Below are positions 26,826-36,371 of a stretch of 64,000 nucleotides of DNA, in pieces. The stretch covers positions 248,001-312,000 of the forward strand of contig NZ_JYLL01000006.1 in NCBI RefSeq assembly GCF_001439695.1, written 5' to 3'. Made by a program: the position numbers and the translations under genes. Source of the DNA: Pseudomonas veronii. GTDB taxonomy: Bacteria; Pseudomonadota; Gammaproteobacteria; Pseudomonadales; Pseudomonadaceae. The first letter of the stretch is position 1; each line of letters opens with the position of its first letter. The notes under the pieces were generated by a model. It saw only the letters and a program-made list of their open reading frames with translations. It had not been told where the DNA came from and ran no database searches.

Positions 26826-26876
26826 TATAAGTCGATTTCCCTTAGGGTAAGCCTCCCTTGCCGAGGAGTCAGACCG

Positions 26877-27881
26877 ATGATTGCCACCACCGCGCACGCC
26901 GCACAGCTTTGCTGTGATGCGTTGAACCAGGCCGGACATATACGAAGTTCGCCATTGCACACCGTCATGAGCATGGCCAACACCCTGGAAGCCAGCCGGC
27001 AGGCCTGGGTGATTCGCGGCCAGTCCCGTTCCCGGCGTGTGGGCAGTTGGCCCGTCTGGTTTGCGCGTAAAACCGCGGAAAAACCGTTGCTGTACCTGCA
27101 CAGCGCGGTGTCGTCGGCACAACTGTGTGCCTTGTCTACCGAGACGGCGCAGCGCGGCATCCTGTGCAACGACATCGAAACCCAACCCTCGGCCTGGCCC
27201 AAGGGCGCACAGCCTTCTCTCCCGCTGTGGCTGGCGAGCAATCCGCATTGCACACCCTACGATCCTGCCACGGGTGAGGAAGTCCGGGCGATTGTGCTGG
27301 CGGGACTGCGCACCTTGTATATCGACGGCAAGCCCGGGTTTTACTACCTGGCGCTGCATGACGACGACAACGCAGTACCGTTGACCGAGCAGGACCGTGA
27401 AGATGCGCTCAAGGGTATGTATCCGCTCCAGCGCGATGCCCCAGGGGACGTGCGCTTGCTCGGCGCAGGTCGGGCGCTTGAAGAGGTCGTGCAGGCCAAA
27501 CGCTTGTTGGCAGAGGACTGGAATATCACCGCGCAGCTGTGGAGTTGCCCCAGCTACACGCGGCTGGCCCGAGAGGCCGCGGCCGCCGAACGCTGGAATC
27601 GCCTGCACCCCACCGCCCCCAGACGCAGCAGCCACTTGCGCGAGTGCCTGGCCGGGAATGCCGCGCCGGTGATTGCAGTGACCGGCTATGCACAGCCGAT
27701 TGTCGACTCGTTGGCGGCTTACGTAGATGCGCGGTTCGTGGGGCTGGGCGCGGGCTCGGTGCAGGCATCGGCGCCCAGTCGCTATTGGATTGCGGTGTCT
27801 GCATTGAGCGCCCTGGCGAAGGACGGGCTCATCGCTGCACAGCAGGTCGAACGGGCGATGAAGCGCTACTCACTGCAATGA
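26877..27881 (+). CDS. C-terminal-only paralog of homodimeric pyruvate dehydrogenase E1
   Basis: 334 residues from the ATG at 26877 (GAGGAG eight bases upstream). It aligns by eye with the last 350 residues of the full E1 at 28606: KGMYPLQRD matches KGLYPLSTH, QLWSCPSYTRL matches SVWSAPSLTEL, and AERWNRLHP matches AERWNLLHP, through to the end. It therefore has the transketolase C-terminal domain and part of the pyrimidine-binding domain but no TPP diphosphate-binding domain (no GDG...NN). It cannot be an E1 by itself; it may regulate or complement the full E1. Shares the TTGCAATTGCAA operator with that gene. Confidence 0.8.
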   Translation: MIATTAHAAQLCCDALNQAGHIRSSPLHTVMSMANTLEASRQAWVIRGQSRSRRVGSWPVWFARKTAEKPLLYLHSAVSSAQLCALSTETAQRGILCNDIETQPSAWPKGAQPSLPLWLASNPHCTPYDPATGEEVRAIVLAGLRTLYIDGKPGFYYLALHDDDNAVPLTEQDREDALKGMYPLQRDAPGDVRLLGAGRALEEVVQAKRLLAEDWNITAQLWSCPSYTRLAREAAAAERWNRLHPTAPRRSSHLRECLAGNAAPVIAVTGYAQPIVDSLAAYVDARFVGLGAGSVQASAPSRYWIAVSALSALAKDGLIAAQQVERAMKRYSLQ

Positions 27882-27901
27882 GCCGGAATGCGAACAACGG
27901 C

Positions 27902-27940
27902 GCAAGGGGCTTGCTCCCGATAGCGGTGGGTCAGTCGACA
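27902..27940. repeat. Single REP sequence
   Basis: AAGGGGCTTGCTCCCGATAG at 27904-27923, continuing into GCGGTGGGTCAGTCGACAG, matches the arms of the REPIN at 16645-16734. It is a lone element between convergent genes. Confidence 0.75.
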
Positions 27941-27989
27941 GCCGTCTGCTTTCGGGACCCAGTCATCTTCCACGTTGAATCGTCGTGTC

Positions 27990-28460
27990 TCAGGATTTGC
28001 GCCGGTTACGGACCTGCACACCGGCCTCCATCGCCAACCCGGCAGTACGTTCCAGGGCTTCGGCAAACCCCTGGCGCTGCTCCGGTGCGATCTGCGACAG
28101 GAACAGCTCATCTACCGTGCTTTCGTAGATGCCCCACATCTTTTTGCGCAACACCCGGCCGGCCTCGGTGATCGTGGCAAACGCGGCACGGCCGTCGCCG
28201 TCGGAACGGGAGCGCACCACCAGGCCGTCTTTTTCCAGGCGGTCCACCAGGCGCGTCAGGTTGTAGCGCTCGATGGCCAGCACATCGGCCAATTCATGCA
28301 TGCGCCGAGTACCTTCGGGGCCGCTTTCCAGGCCCCACAATGCGTCGTACCAGGCGTAGGGCGGCAGGTCGGCCGCAGCCAGGCGCCGCTCGATTTCACG
28401 GATGACCGTCCTGTGGGCCCTGACAAAACGGAACCAGACATCAGGCTCTTTCGACGACAT
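27990..28460 (-). CDS. MarR-family transcriptional regulator
   Basis: 156 residues from the ATG at 28460; GGATGG precedes it, and an upstream ATG at 28484 has no ribosome site. The winged helix-turn-helix core is MHELADVLAIERYNLTRLVDRLEKDGLVVRSRSDGDGRA-like (about residues 55-100), with dimerisation helices at both ends. It is flanked by the C-terminal E1 paralog and the full E1, both preceded by the same TTGCAATTGCAA palindrome, and the second copy lies in its own divergent promoter region, so it probably represses both genes and itself. Confidence 0.88.
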   Translation of the reverse strand: MSSKEPDVWFRFVRAHRTVIREIERRLAAADLPPYAWYDALWGLESGPEGTRRMHELADVLAIERYNLTRLVDRLEKDGLVVRSRSDGDGRAAFATITEAGRVLRKKMWGIYESTVDELFLSQIAPEQRQGFAEALERTAGLAMEAGVQVRNRRKS

Positions 28461-28527
28461 GCAACACCATCCGGGGAATTTCAAGAAGGTTGCAATAGTA
28501 GCTCATCCCGCGCTAGATTCAGACATG

Positions 28528-28545
28528 TAGTTGCAATTGCAACTA
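28528..28545. promoter_or_regulatory. MarR-type operator, 18-bp perfect palindrome
   Basis: TAGTTGCAATTGCAACTA, perfect over 18 bp, between the MarR gene (start 28460) and the E1 gene (start 28606). A half-site GTTGCAA lies at 28489-28495. The shared core with 26812-26825 marks it as the operator of the MarR protein. Confidence 0.82.
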
Positions 28546-28605
28546 TATGCGCGCCGCTCCCACAAGGAGCACGCTGCTTGATATTCGCCGACCCTGGAGC
28601 CTCAC

Positions 28606-31266
28606 ATGACCCCGAATACCGCAGTAAGACTGGACGACGACCCACAGGAAACCCGCGAATGGCTGGAAGCCATCGAATCGGTGCTGTCCACCGAAGGCCG
28701 CCCGCGTGCCCACTACCTGATCGACCAGTTGCTGGATTTCGACGTGGCGCAACATGGTGACGTCTACGGGCGGGTAACCACGCCCTACATCAACACGATC
28801 CCGCTGGACCGCCAGTTGCCCTACCCTGGCAACCTGGCCCTCGAACGCCGCACCAGTGCGTTTATCCGCTGGAACGCCATGGCCATGGTGTTGCGCGCCG
28901 GTAAACACTCCGGCGTCGGTGGGCATATCGCCACCTACGCGTCGGCCGCCGTGCTGTATGACGTCGGCTTCGACCACTTTTTCCGTGGGCGCACCGACAC
29001 CTTCGATGGCGATCTGGTCTACATCCAGGGCCACTCCTCCCCCGGCATCTACGGCCGCGCATATCTCGAAGGCCGCATCAGCGAGGCCCAGCTCGACAAC
29101 TTCCGCCGCGAAACGGGCGGTGCAGGCTTGTCGTCCTACCCGCACCCACGGCTGATGCCGGATTTTTGGCAATTCCCCACCGTGTCCATGGGGCTCGGAC
29201 CGATCACCGCCGCCTACCAGGCGCGCTTTATGCGCTACCTGGAGTTGCGTGCGCTCAAGCAGCACCAGGGCCGCAAGGTCTGGGCGTTCCTTGGTGATGG
29301 CGAAATGGACCAGCCGGAATCCCTGGCCGCCATTTCCCTGGCCGGGCGTGAAAAACTCGACAACCTGATCTTCGTGGTCAACTGCAACCTGCAGCGCCTG
29401 GACGGCCCAGTACGCGGCAATGCCAAGGTGATCCAGGAATTCGAAAGCCTCTACCGCGCGGCCGGCTGGAATGTGATCAAGGTAATCTGGGGCGGCGGCT
29501 GGGATGCGCTGCTGGAAAAAGACCAGAGCGGGCTGCTGCGCCAACGCATGATGGAGTGCGTGGACGGTGATTATCAGAACTACAAATCCCAGGACGGCGC
29601 CTACGTGCGCGAACATTTCTTCGGCAAATACCCGGCGTTACTGGCATTGGTTGCGGACCTCTCAGACGAGGACATCTGGAAACTCTCACGCGGCGGTCAT
29701 GACCCGGACAAGGTCTATAACGCCTATGCTGCCGCCATGAGTCATTCAGGCCAACCCACGGTGATCCTGGCGAAAACCGTCAAGGGCTTCGGCATGGGCG
29801 AAGCCGGCGAAGGCCAGAACATCAACCATCAGCTGAAAAAAATGGGCGCCGACGCCGTCAGAGCGTTCCGTGATCGCTTCGGCCTGGAAGTCCCCGACGA
29901 GCAGTTGGCTGAAATTCCTTACCTCAAGCCGGCTGCCGACAGCGAAGAGGCGCGCTACTTCGCCGCCCGGCGCCAGGCGTTGGGTGGCTACGTGCCGGCG
30001 CGCCACAGCGCCGTCGAATCGCTGCAGATTCCTGAACTGAGCGCTTTCGCGACCCAGCTCAAAGACACCGGCGAGCGCGCCATCTCTACCACCATGGCCT
30101 TTGTGCGGATCCTCGGCACACTGCTCAAGGACCCGCACCTGGGCAAGCTGATCGTGCCCATCGTGCCGGACGAATCACGCACCTTCGGCATGGAAAGCCT
30201 GTTCCGTCAGATCGGCATTCACTCCGCCGTCGGCCAGCTCTACACCCCACAAGACGCCGGGCAACTGAGCTACTACAAAGAGAGCAAGGACGGACAGATC
30301 ATGCAGGAAGGTCTGAATGAGTCCGGTGCGATTGCCTCCTGGATCGCGGCGAGTACGTCCTACAGCAACCATGCTCTGATGACCGTGCCCTTCTACATCT
30401 TCTACTCGATGTTCGGCTTCCAGCGCGTCGGCGACCTGGCCTGGGCGGCAGGCGATGCCCGGGCACGCGGCTTCCTGCTGGGTGCCACGGCCGGGCGCAC
30501 CACCCTGATGGGCGAAGGCTTGCAGCACGACGATGGGCATAGCCATATCCTGGCGTCGGTGATTCCGTGCTGTGTATCGTATGACCCGACTTTTGCCTAC
30601 GAACTGGCGGTGATCATTCGCGAAGGCATGCGGCGCATGTATGTCGAGCAGGAGGACATTTACTACTACATCAGCCTGCTCAACGAGAACTACCCGCACC
30701 CGGCAATGCCCGAAGGCGTGGAAGAAGGCATTCTCAAGGGCTTGTATCCGCTGAGCACACACCAGCAGGCACAGGTGCAATTGATGGGCAGCGGTTCGAT
30801 CCTGCGGGAAGTGATCGCCGCAGCAGCGTTGCTCGACAAGGATTTCGCCGTACACAGCAGCGTATGGAGTGCGCCCAGCCTGACCGAGCTGCGCCGTGAC
30901 GGGCATGAAGCCGAACGCTGGAACCTGTTGCACCCGGAACACGAGCCGCGCTTGAGTTACGTCGAGCGATGCTTGGCCGGGCATACGGGTCCGGTGCTGG
31001 TGGCCACTGACTACATGAAGCTGTTCGCCGACCAGATCCGCCCCTTCGTGCCGAACCGACGCTTTGTAGCGCTGGGCACGGACGGCTTCGGGCAGTCGGA
31101 TACTCGGGAGGCCTTGCGCGAGTTCTTCGAGGTGGACCGGCATTTCATTGTGCTGGCGGCACTGAAGGCGCTGGCCGATGACGGGCTGATAGGTCGCGAG
31201 AAAATCAGTGAGGCGATCAGTCGCTACGGGATCAATGTCGACAAGACCAATCCCGTAGCGGTCTGA
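28606..31266 (+). CDS. Homodimeric (AceE-type) 2-oxoacid dehydrogenase E1 component
   Basis: 886 residues, the length of AceE-type E1. The TPP motif starts with GDG at residues 230-232 (LGDGEMDQPE) and ends in VVNCN, and the transketolase C-terminal domain is complete. These enzymes decarboxylate pyruvate or 2-oxobutyrate and hand acetyl or propionyl to an E2. It has no adjacent E2 or E3 gene, so it is a second E1, not the main aceE-aceF operon. P. putida MdeB, an E1 homolog for 2-oxobutyrate from methionine, is a possible analogue. Controlled by the adjacent MarR protein. GGAG precedes the ATG. Confidence 0.9.
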   Translation: MTPNTAVRLDDDPQETREWLEAIESVLSTEGRPRAHYLIDQLLDFDVAQHGDVYGRVTTPYINTIPLDRQLPYPGNLALERRTSAFIRWNAMAMVLRAGKHSGVGGHIATYASAAVLYDVGFDHFFRGRTDTFDGDLVYIQGHSSPGIYGRAYLEGRISEAQLDNFRRETGGAGLSSYPHPRLMPDFWQFPTVSMGLGPITAAYQARFMRYLELRALKQHQGRKVWAFLGDGEMDQPESLAAISLAGREKLDNLIFVVNCNLQRLDGPVRGNAKVIQEFESLYRAAGWNVIKVIWGGGWDALLEKDQSGLLRQRMMECVDGDYQNYKSQDGAYVREHFFGKYPALLALVADLSDEDIWKLSRGGHDPDKVYNAYAAAMSHSGQPTVILAKTVKGFGMGEAGEGQNINHQLKKMGADAVRAFRDRFGLEVPDEQLAEIPYLKPAADSEEARYFAARRQALGGYVPARHSAVESLQIPELSAFATQLKDTGERAISTTMAFVRILGTLLKDPHLGKLIVPIVPDESRTFGMESLFRQIGIHSAVGQLYTPQDAGQLSYYKESKDGQIMQEGLNESGAIASWIAASTSYSNHALMTVPFYIFYSMFGFQRVGDLAWAAGDARARGFLLGATAGRTTLMGEGLQHDDGHSHILASVIPCCVSYDPTFAYELAVIIREGMRRMYVEQEDIYYYISLLNENYPHPAMPEGVEEGILKGLYPLSTHQQAQVQLMGSGSILREVIAAAALLDKDFAVHSSVWSAPSLTELRRDGHEAERWNLLHPEHEPRLSYVERCLAGHTGPVLVATDYMKLFADQIRPFVPNRRFVALGTDGFGQSDTREALREFFEVDRHFIVLAALKALADDGLIGREKISEAISRYGINVDKTNPVAV

Positions 31267-31267
31267 C

Positions 31268-32068
31268 TTACTGCGCGGGCGTCGGCAGGGGCGGAATCGC
31301 CTCTGTCGGCGGCGGCAGGTCCGGCGTGGTTGGCGCAGGTGCCGGTGCCGGCGCAGGGCTCGGTTCTGCCTGCGGGACGATCGGCGCAGGCTCCGGTGCC
31401 GGTGTAACCGGCGTCGAGACGGCCGGCGCTACAGGTTCTTCCTTCGGCGCTGGCACCTTCTCCGCTGCCGGGGCAACTTTGGGTTCCGGCACCCCCAGTT
31501 CAGCCTTGGGCTGTTCGGGAATATGTTCGGTCTTCTTCACCTCTTGGGGCAGGAACACATCCACCAGTGCGAAATAGCGCTCGTAGAACTTCGGCGCCGA
31601 GACAGTCTCACTCGCCACCTTCACCATCGAGTCGTCGGTGGAGCCGATCGGCATCGACACCGAGCCCAGCACACCCACACCCAGGCTGGCGGAGTTGTTG
31701 ACCTTCTTCAGCGCATAACGATCCTGCAGGGCGTTGGCAAACATCGTCGAGTGGCTTTTACCTTTGCCATCATTGGCACACACCACATTGAAGCTGATCT
31801 GCATGTGAGTTTCGCCGGTCTGCTGGAAACTCTTGTTACCCACCACCAGCTTCGGATCGCTGCTGGTGATGATGTAGCCCTGGCTCAGCAAGGCACGGCG
31901 TGCGGCCTCGCACGCGGCGATGTCACTGACCGGGTAATTACGGGAGAACGTACCGGAGTCGTCGAAATTCTCGTGCTCGTAAACAGCGGTCTTGGGTGAC
32001 GAGCAGCCCGTGGCGCCCGCCAACACCAGCGCCAACCCGAGGCTACGCAAGTGAAATGATGTCGACAT
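31268..32068 (-). CDS. Proline/alanine-rich lipoprotein (DUF2242)
   Basis: 266 residues. The signal peptide ends in the lipobox LAGATGC with Cys22 lipidated. Residues 30-165 form the conserved DUF2242-like domain (SRNYPVSDIAACEAARRALLSQGY). The last 90 residues are a low-complexity run of Pro, Ala and Glu that looks like a flexible periplasmic tether. Its stop is one base from the convergent E1 stop. Function unknown to me. Confidence 0.8.
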   Translation of the reverse strand: MSTSFHLRSLGLALVLAGATGCSSPKTAVYEHENFDDSGTFSRNYPVSDIAACEAARRALLSQGYIITSSDPKLVVGNKSFQQTGETHMQISFNVVCANDGKGKSHSTMFANALQDRYALKKVNNSASLGVGVLGSVSMPIGSTDDSMVKVASETVSAPKFYERYFALVDVFLPQEVKKTEHIPEQPKAELGVPEPKVAPAAEKVPAPKEEPVAPAVSTPVTPAPEPAPIVPQAEPSPAPAPAPAPTTPDLPPPTEAIPPLPTPAQ

Positions 32069-32157
32069 TGAAAATCCTGAGGAAAACGGTCTGGGCGGTA
32101 TTGTGCAACAGAACGAGGCCTTGGCGCGCGCATTCCTGTCGATAAAACGTCACAAGC

Positions 32158-33057
32158 CTACACAGCGGTGCCTGCAGGGAAAAGCCCGGCGCACATATGG
32201 TCAATAAACACGCGCAACTTGGCAGATGCATGACGACTTGACGGCCACAGTATCCAGAAACTGCCACGGTGTTCGAGATAATCATCCAACACCCGTAGCA
32301 AGCGCCCCTGCCCCACGGCCTCGTTGACCATGTAGTCGGGCAGACAGGCGATGCCCAATCCCTCGTGTACCACATGGTTGAGGGACTCAATGGTGGTACT
32401 GACCAGCGGTGTACGCAAGGTCGGTTCGGCGGCGCCCGGCAGGTGACGCAACGGCCAGTTTTCCAGCTTGCCGGTGGCGCAGAATTTGTGCCGCAGGCAC
32501 GCGTGATCGTTGAGATCCTGCGGTTGCTGCGGGGTGCCGTGTTGAGCGAAGTAGCCCGGCGTGCCCACAAGTACCAACTGGTAATAGCCCAGATGCCGCG
32601 CCATCAAGCGCGAATCTTCGGGCTTGCCTGTGCGAATCACCGCATCGAAACCTTCCTCGATCACGTCCACCATGCGGTCGGAAAAATCCACATCCAATTC
32701 GATATCCGGGTAGGCGCGCATAAAGTCGCTGAGCACCGGCATCAACAAGCCGCGTACCTGCGGCAGGCTGACGCGCAACTTGCCGCGGGGCGTGGCGCTG
32801 GCGTCCGTCAATTCCTGCTCGGCCGCCTCGACCTCGGCCAGAATGCGCCGCGAACGCTCAAGAAACAGCGAGCCTTCGCTGGTCAGGGTGATACTGCGCG
32901 TGCTGCGGTGAAACAGCCTGACGCCCAGGCGCTCTTCCATGCGCGCGATACTTTTGCCCACGGCCGACGACGATACCCCCAGCACGCGACCGGCGACGGT
33001 GAAGCTGCGCGTCTCCGCCACCTGCACAAATACCGACAGGCTGCTCAAGCTGTCCAT
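32158..33057 (-). CDS. LysR-family regulator
   Basis: 299 residues from the ATG at 33057 (MDSLSSLSVFVQVAETRSF is the family's typical start). Winged helix-turn-helix at 1-60 with SSSAVGKSIARMEERLGVRLF, then a CrgA-type effector domain. Divergent from the MFS transporter at 33178 with a 120-bp gap, so it most likely controls that gene. Effector unknown. Confidence 0.86.
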   Translation of the reverse strand: MDSLSSLSVFVQVAETRSFTVAGRVLGVSSSAVGKSIARMEERLGVRLFHRSTRSITLTSEGSLFLERSRRILAEVEAAEQELTDASATPRGKLRVSLPQVRGLLMPVLSDFMRAYPDIELDVDFSDRMVDVIEEGFDAVIRTGKPEDSRLMARHLGYYQLVLVGTPGYFAQHGTPQQPQDLNDHACLRHKFCATGKLENWPLRHLPGAAEPTLRTPLVSTTIESLNHVVHEGLGIACLPDYMVNEAVGQGRLLRVLDDYLEHRGSFWILWPSSRHASAKLRVFIDHMCAGLFPAGTAV

Positions 33058-33177
33058 GATCACGTCTCGACTGATTACGGACACCTACGTCCGCTAAGTT
33101 CGGAACCTTAGCCTGTTTTTCCGCACAGCACAGCCCCTTACTCTGCCGCCTTGCCCCTTTTATATGGATCAAGCGTC

Positions 33178-34344
33178 ATGAGCGACAACCCTTCACTTAC
33201 CCATTGCCCGGCGAACGCCGAGCCTGACGTGCTGCCGCTGGGAGGCTTGTTGGCCCTGGCTTGCGCGGGTTTTATCACCATCCTCACCGAAGCCATGCCT
33301 GCGGGGCTCTTGCCGCAGATGGGCGCAGGCCTGGGCGTGTCGCCCGCCCTGGTTGGCCAACTGGTCACGCTCTACGCACTCGGATCATTGCTCGCGGCCA
33401 TCCCCTTGACGCTGCTGACGCGGGGTTGGCGCCGACGCCCCCTACTGCTGGTGGCCATTGCTGGCTTCGCCCTGGTCAACAGCGTGACGGCCGTATCCAG
33501 CCACTACGGGCTGACCCTGGTAGCGCGCTTTTTCGCCGGGGTATTCGCCGGGTTGCTCTGGGCCCTGTTGGCGGGTTACGCCAGTCGTATGGTCGCCCCC
33601 CACCTGCAAGGCCGGGCGATTGCCATCGCAATGCTTGGCGCACCGCTGGCCCTGACCCTGGGCGTGCCGGCCGGCACCCTGCTGGGCACCCTCGTTGGCT
33701 GGCGCTTGAGTTTTGCGATCATGACCGGGCTGACGCTGGCATTGCTGCTCTGGGCGCGCTGGCAACTCCCGGACTTTGCCGGCCAAGCAGCACAACAGCG
33801 CCTGGGCCTGCGCCAGGTGATGAGGTTGCGCGGTATTCGTCCGGTGCTTTGGGTGACCTTTACCTACGTGCTGGCCCACAACATTCTCTACACCTACATC
33901 GCCCCCCTGCTGGAGCCCGCCGGCATCCAGGCCGATATCGACCGGGTACTGCTGGTGTTTGGCCTGACGGCGTTGTTGAGCATCTGGCTGGTGGGCCTGC
34001 TGATCGATCGATGGCTGCGCCCGTTGGTGCTGTTCAGTTGCATGCTGTTTGGCCTGTCGGCGCTGGCGTTGGCGTTCTGGATCGACTCGCCGGCGATCAT
34101 CTACATCGCCGTCGCGGCCTGGGGGCTGGCATTCGGTGGCCTACCGGCCTTGCTGCAAACCGCCCTGGCCAAGTCGGCGGGCGAGTCGGCGGACGCCGCG
34201 CAGTCGATGCTGGTGACGGTATGGAACCTGGGCATTGCCGGCGGCGGTCTGGCGGGCGGGTTGTTGTTGCAGAGCTGGGGCGTGCTCGCGTTTCCCTGGG
34301 CGGTAGTGACGTTGATGTTGCTGGCCCTTTGCAAACGCCCATGA
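33178..34344 (+). CDS. MFS efflux transporter (DHA1 / AraJ-like)
   Basis: 388 residues with about twelve hydrophobic segments. The motif-A loop after segment 2 reads LLTRGWRRRPLLL, a divergent form of GxLaDrxGrkxx, and motif C-like AMLGAPLALTLGVPAGTLLG is in segment 5, as in drug/H+ antiporters. ATG at 33178. A divergent LysR gene upstream suggests induction by its substrate. Ends at a strong bidirectional terminator. Confidence 0.86.
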   Translation: MSDNPSLTHCPANAEPDVLPLGGLLALACAGFITILTEAMPAGLLPQMGAGLGVSPALVGQLVTLYALGSLLAAIPLTLLTRGWRRRPLLLVAIAGFALVNSVTAVSSHYGLTLVARFFAGVFAGLLWALLAGYASRMVAPHLQGRAIAIAMLGAPLALTLGVPAGTLLGTLVGWRLSFAIMTGLTLALLLWARWQLPDFAGQAAQQRLGLRQVMRLRGIRPVLWVTFTYVLAHNILYTYIAPLLEPAGIQADIDRVLLVFGLTALLSIWLVGLLIDRWLRPLVLFSCMLFGLSALALAFWIDSPAIIYIAVAAWGLAFGGLPALLQTALAKSAGESADAAQSMLVTVWNLGIAGGGLAGGLLLQSWGVLAFPWAVVTLMLLALCKRP

Positions 34345-34379
34345 AAAAGCCCCCGGTCTTTTCAGGCCGGGGGCTTTTT
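34344..34379. terminator. Bidirectional rho-independent terminator
   Basis: 13-bp stem AAAAAGCCCCCGG/CCGGGGGCTTTTT with a 10-nt loop; A and T tracts serve both strands. It ends the MFS gene (+) and ppiD (-). Confidence 0.93.
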
Positions 34380-34392
34380 ATTCAAACCGAGA

Positions 34393-36267
34393 TCAGTACT
34401 TCTTGATCTCAGCCTTGGTTTCCAGCTGCTTGCGGTACGCCGCGAAATCCTGCTGCCCAACACGGGAAGCGAGGAAACGGCGGTATTGCGCCTTCTCATC
34501 GTCCGATGGAGCCGCCGCTTCGGTGACGCCGTTCAAGCGCACGATCACCAGGCTGCCATCAGCGAGGGTCACGGTGGTGAAGGTCGGCTTGTCCTTGGAC
34601 GCAGGCTTGGGCATGCGGAACAAGGCTTGCAGCACCACCGGGTCGATCGTTTCCTGGCTACGGGTAGCCGCTTCGGTGACTTTCCAGGCCTGGCCATCAA
34701 CGGGCTGGTTCAGCGGGGTCTTGCCATCACGCAGGCTGGCGATCAACTCGTCAGCGTGAGTCTTGGCGGCCGCGCTGGCGCGTTCCTTGGTCATCTGGGT
34801 GCGGATCGCCGCTGCCACGCTTTCCAGCGGCAGTTGCGTAGGCTTCAGATGCTCTTTGGCCCGCAGCACGATGATGGTTTCCGGGTCGAGCTCGATGGCG
34901 GTGCTGTTGGCACCCTCATCCAACACTTCCGGGCTGAACGCGGCAGTGACCACGGCACGGTTGGCCGCGACACCCTCACCGCCTTCGCGACCAAACGGCG
35001 CAGAGGTGTGAACGGTCAGCTTCAGATCGGAGGCCGGCTGAGCCAGGTCGGAGGCTTCGAACGCCGCATCTTCCAATTGCTTGGTCGCTTCGACAAAACG
35101 CTGTTCAACCTGTTGGTTCTTGAGCTCGTGGGTCAGCTTATCTTTCAGGCTGGCGAACGATGGCACTTCTGGCGCTTCAACGCCCAACAGCTTGATCAGG
35201 TGCCAACCGAAGGTGCTGCGCACCGGTGCCGAGACCTGGTCCTTATTCAAGGCGTACAGGGCAGCTTCGAAGTCCGGATCGTAGACGCCAGGACCGGCAA
35301 AACCAAGGTCACCGCCATTGCTGGCCGAACCCGGGTCCTGGGAGAACTCCTTGGCCAGGGCTTCGAACTGCTCACCCTTGGCCAGGCGCGCCTGGATTTC
35401 CTCGATCTTGGCCTTGGCTTGGGCGTCGGTGACCTTGTCGTTGACTTCAATCAGGATGTGCGCGGCACGACGCTGCTCAGCGAGGTTGGCGGTTTCTTTC
35501 TCATACGCTGCCTGCAGTTCATCGTCCTTGACGGTGACCTGGTCGAAGAAAGACGACTTCTTCAACTCCAGATAGTCGATGACCACCTGGTCCGGGGTCA
35601 TGAACTCTTTGGCGTGCTGGTCGTAGTAAGCCTTGACCTCGTCGTCGGTGAGTTTCACCGCCGCAGGGTTGGCCTTGATATTGACGGTGGCGAAATCGCG
35701 GGTCTGTTTTTCCAGGCGGGCGAATGCCAGCACCTGCGCGTCAGTCACGAAGGCGCTGCCGAGGATGCCCAAGCGAGTCTGCTCGATCAGCATTTGCTGG
35801 GTCATCATCTGACGGAACTGCAGACGGCTGTAGCCCAGTTGACGGATCACCTGGTCAAAACGCTCTGCGTTGAACTTGCCGTCCACCTGGAACTCCGGCG
35901 TCTGCAGGATCACTTGGTCCAGCGCGGCGTCAGAGAAGGCAAACTTGGAATCAGCGGCACCTTGCAGTACCAGCTTGCGATCGATCAGGCTCTTGAGCGC
36001 CGCGTCGCGCAGCAGTTTTTCGTCCAGCAGGGAAGCATCGAAATCCTTGCCCATCTGTTGCATCAGTTGGCGACGTTGCATGTCGACGGCCTGGCTCAGT
36101 TCGGTCTGGGTGATTGCTTCACCGTTGACCTTGGCCACGTCCTGCTTGGTGTTGGTCGAAGCCTGAAAAATAGCCTCGATACCGGTGAACGCCATCAATG
36201 CGACGATGATCCCGATAATGGTCTTGGCAATCCAGCCTTGTGAATTGTCCCTGATATTTTGCAGCAT
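34393..36267 (-). CDS. ppiD: Periplasmic chaperone / peptidyl-prolyl isomerase PpiD
   Basis: 624 residues. One N-terminal membrane segment (about 12-34, AKTIIGIIVALMAFTGIEAIF) anchors a long periplasmic part: a SurA-N-like chaperone domain, a parvulin domain (about 265-355; GGDLGFAGPGVYDPDFEAA and VRSTFGWHLIKL) and a C-terminal chaperone-like segment. PpiD sits at the Sec translocon and helps fold outer-membrane proteins. Canonical place downstream of lon and hupB, though here a terminator-like hairpin (36338-36361) separates it from hupB. Confidence 0.95.
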   Translation of the reverse strand: MLQNIRDNSQGWIAKTIIGIIVALMAFTGIEAIFQASTNTKQDVAKVNGEAITQTELSQAVDMQRRQLMQQMGKDFDASLLDEKLLRDAALKSLIDRKLVLQGAADSKFAFSDAALDQVILQTPEFQVDGKFNAERFDQVIRQLGYSRLQFRQMMTQQMLIEQTRLGILGSAFVTDAQVLAFARLEKQTRDFATVNIKANPAAVKLTDDEVKAYYDQHAKEFMTPDQVVIDYLELKKSSFFDQVTVKDDELQAAYEKETANLAEQRRAAHILIEVNDKVTDAQAKAKIEEIQARLAKGEQFEALAKEFSQDPGSASNGGDLGFAGPGVYDPDFEAALYALNKDQVSAPVRSTFGWHLIKLLGVEAPEVPSFASLKDKLTHELKNQQVEQRFVEATKQLEDAAFEASDLAQPASDLKLTVHTSAPFGREGGEGVAANRAVVTAAFSPEVLDEGANSTAIELDPETIIVLRAKEHLKPTQLPLESVAAAIRTQMTKERASAAAKTHADELIASLRDGKTPLNQPVDGQAWKVTEAATRSQETIDPVVLQALFRMPKPASKDKPTFTTVTLADGSLVIVRLNGVTEAAAPSDDEKAQYRRFLASRVGQQDFAAYRKQLETKAEIKKY

Positions 36268-36337
36268 GCGTCCCCCAGAAACGGTTGAACTTCAAAAATT
36301 GGCAACCGTGGAGCGTGGGTAGAGTCCGGATAGAAGA

Positions 36338-36361
36338 AAGGCGCATCCGAGGATGCGCCTT
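36338..36361 (-). terminator. Hairpin between the structured element and ppiD
   Basis: AAGGCGCATCC/GGATGCGCCTT, an 11-bp stem with a 2-base gap. On the minus strand it is followed by TCTTCTAT, a weak T-rich tail, so it may end transcripts from hupB or from the element at 36372-36447. Confidence 0.6.
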
Positions 36362-36371
36362 CTCTCGTAAC

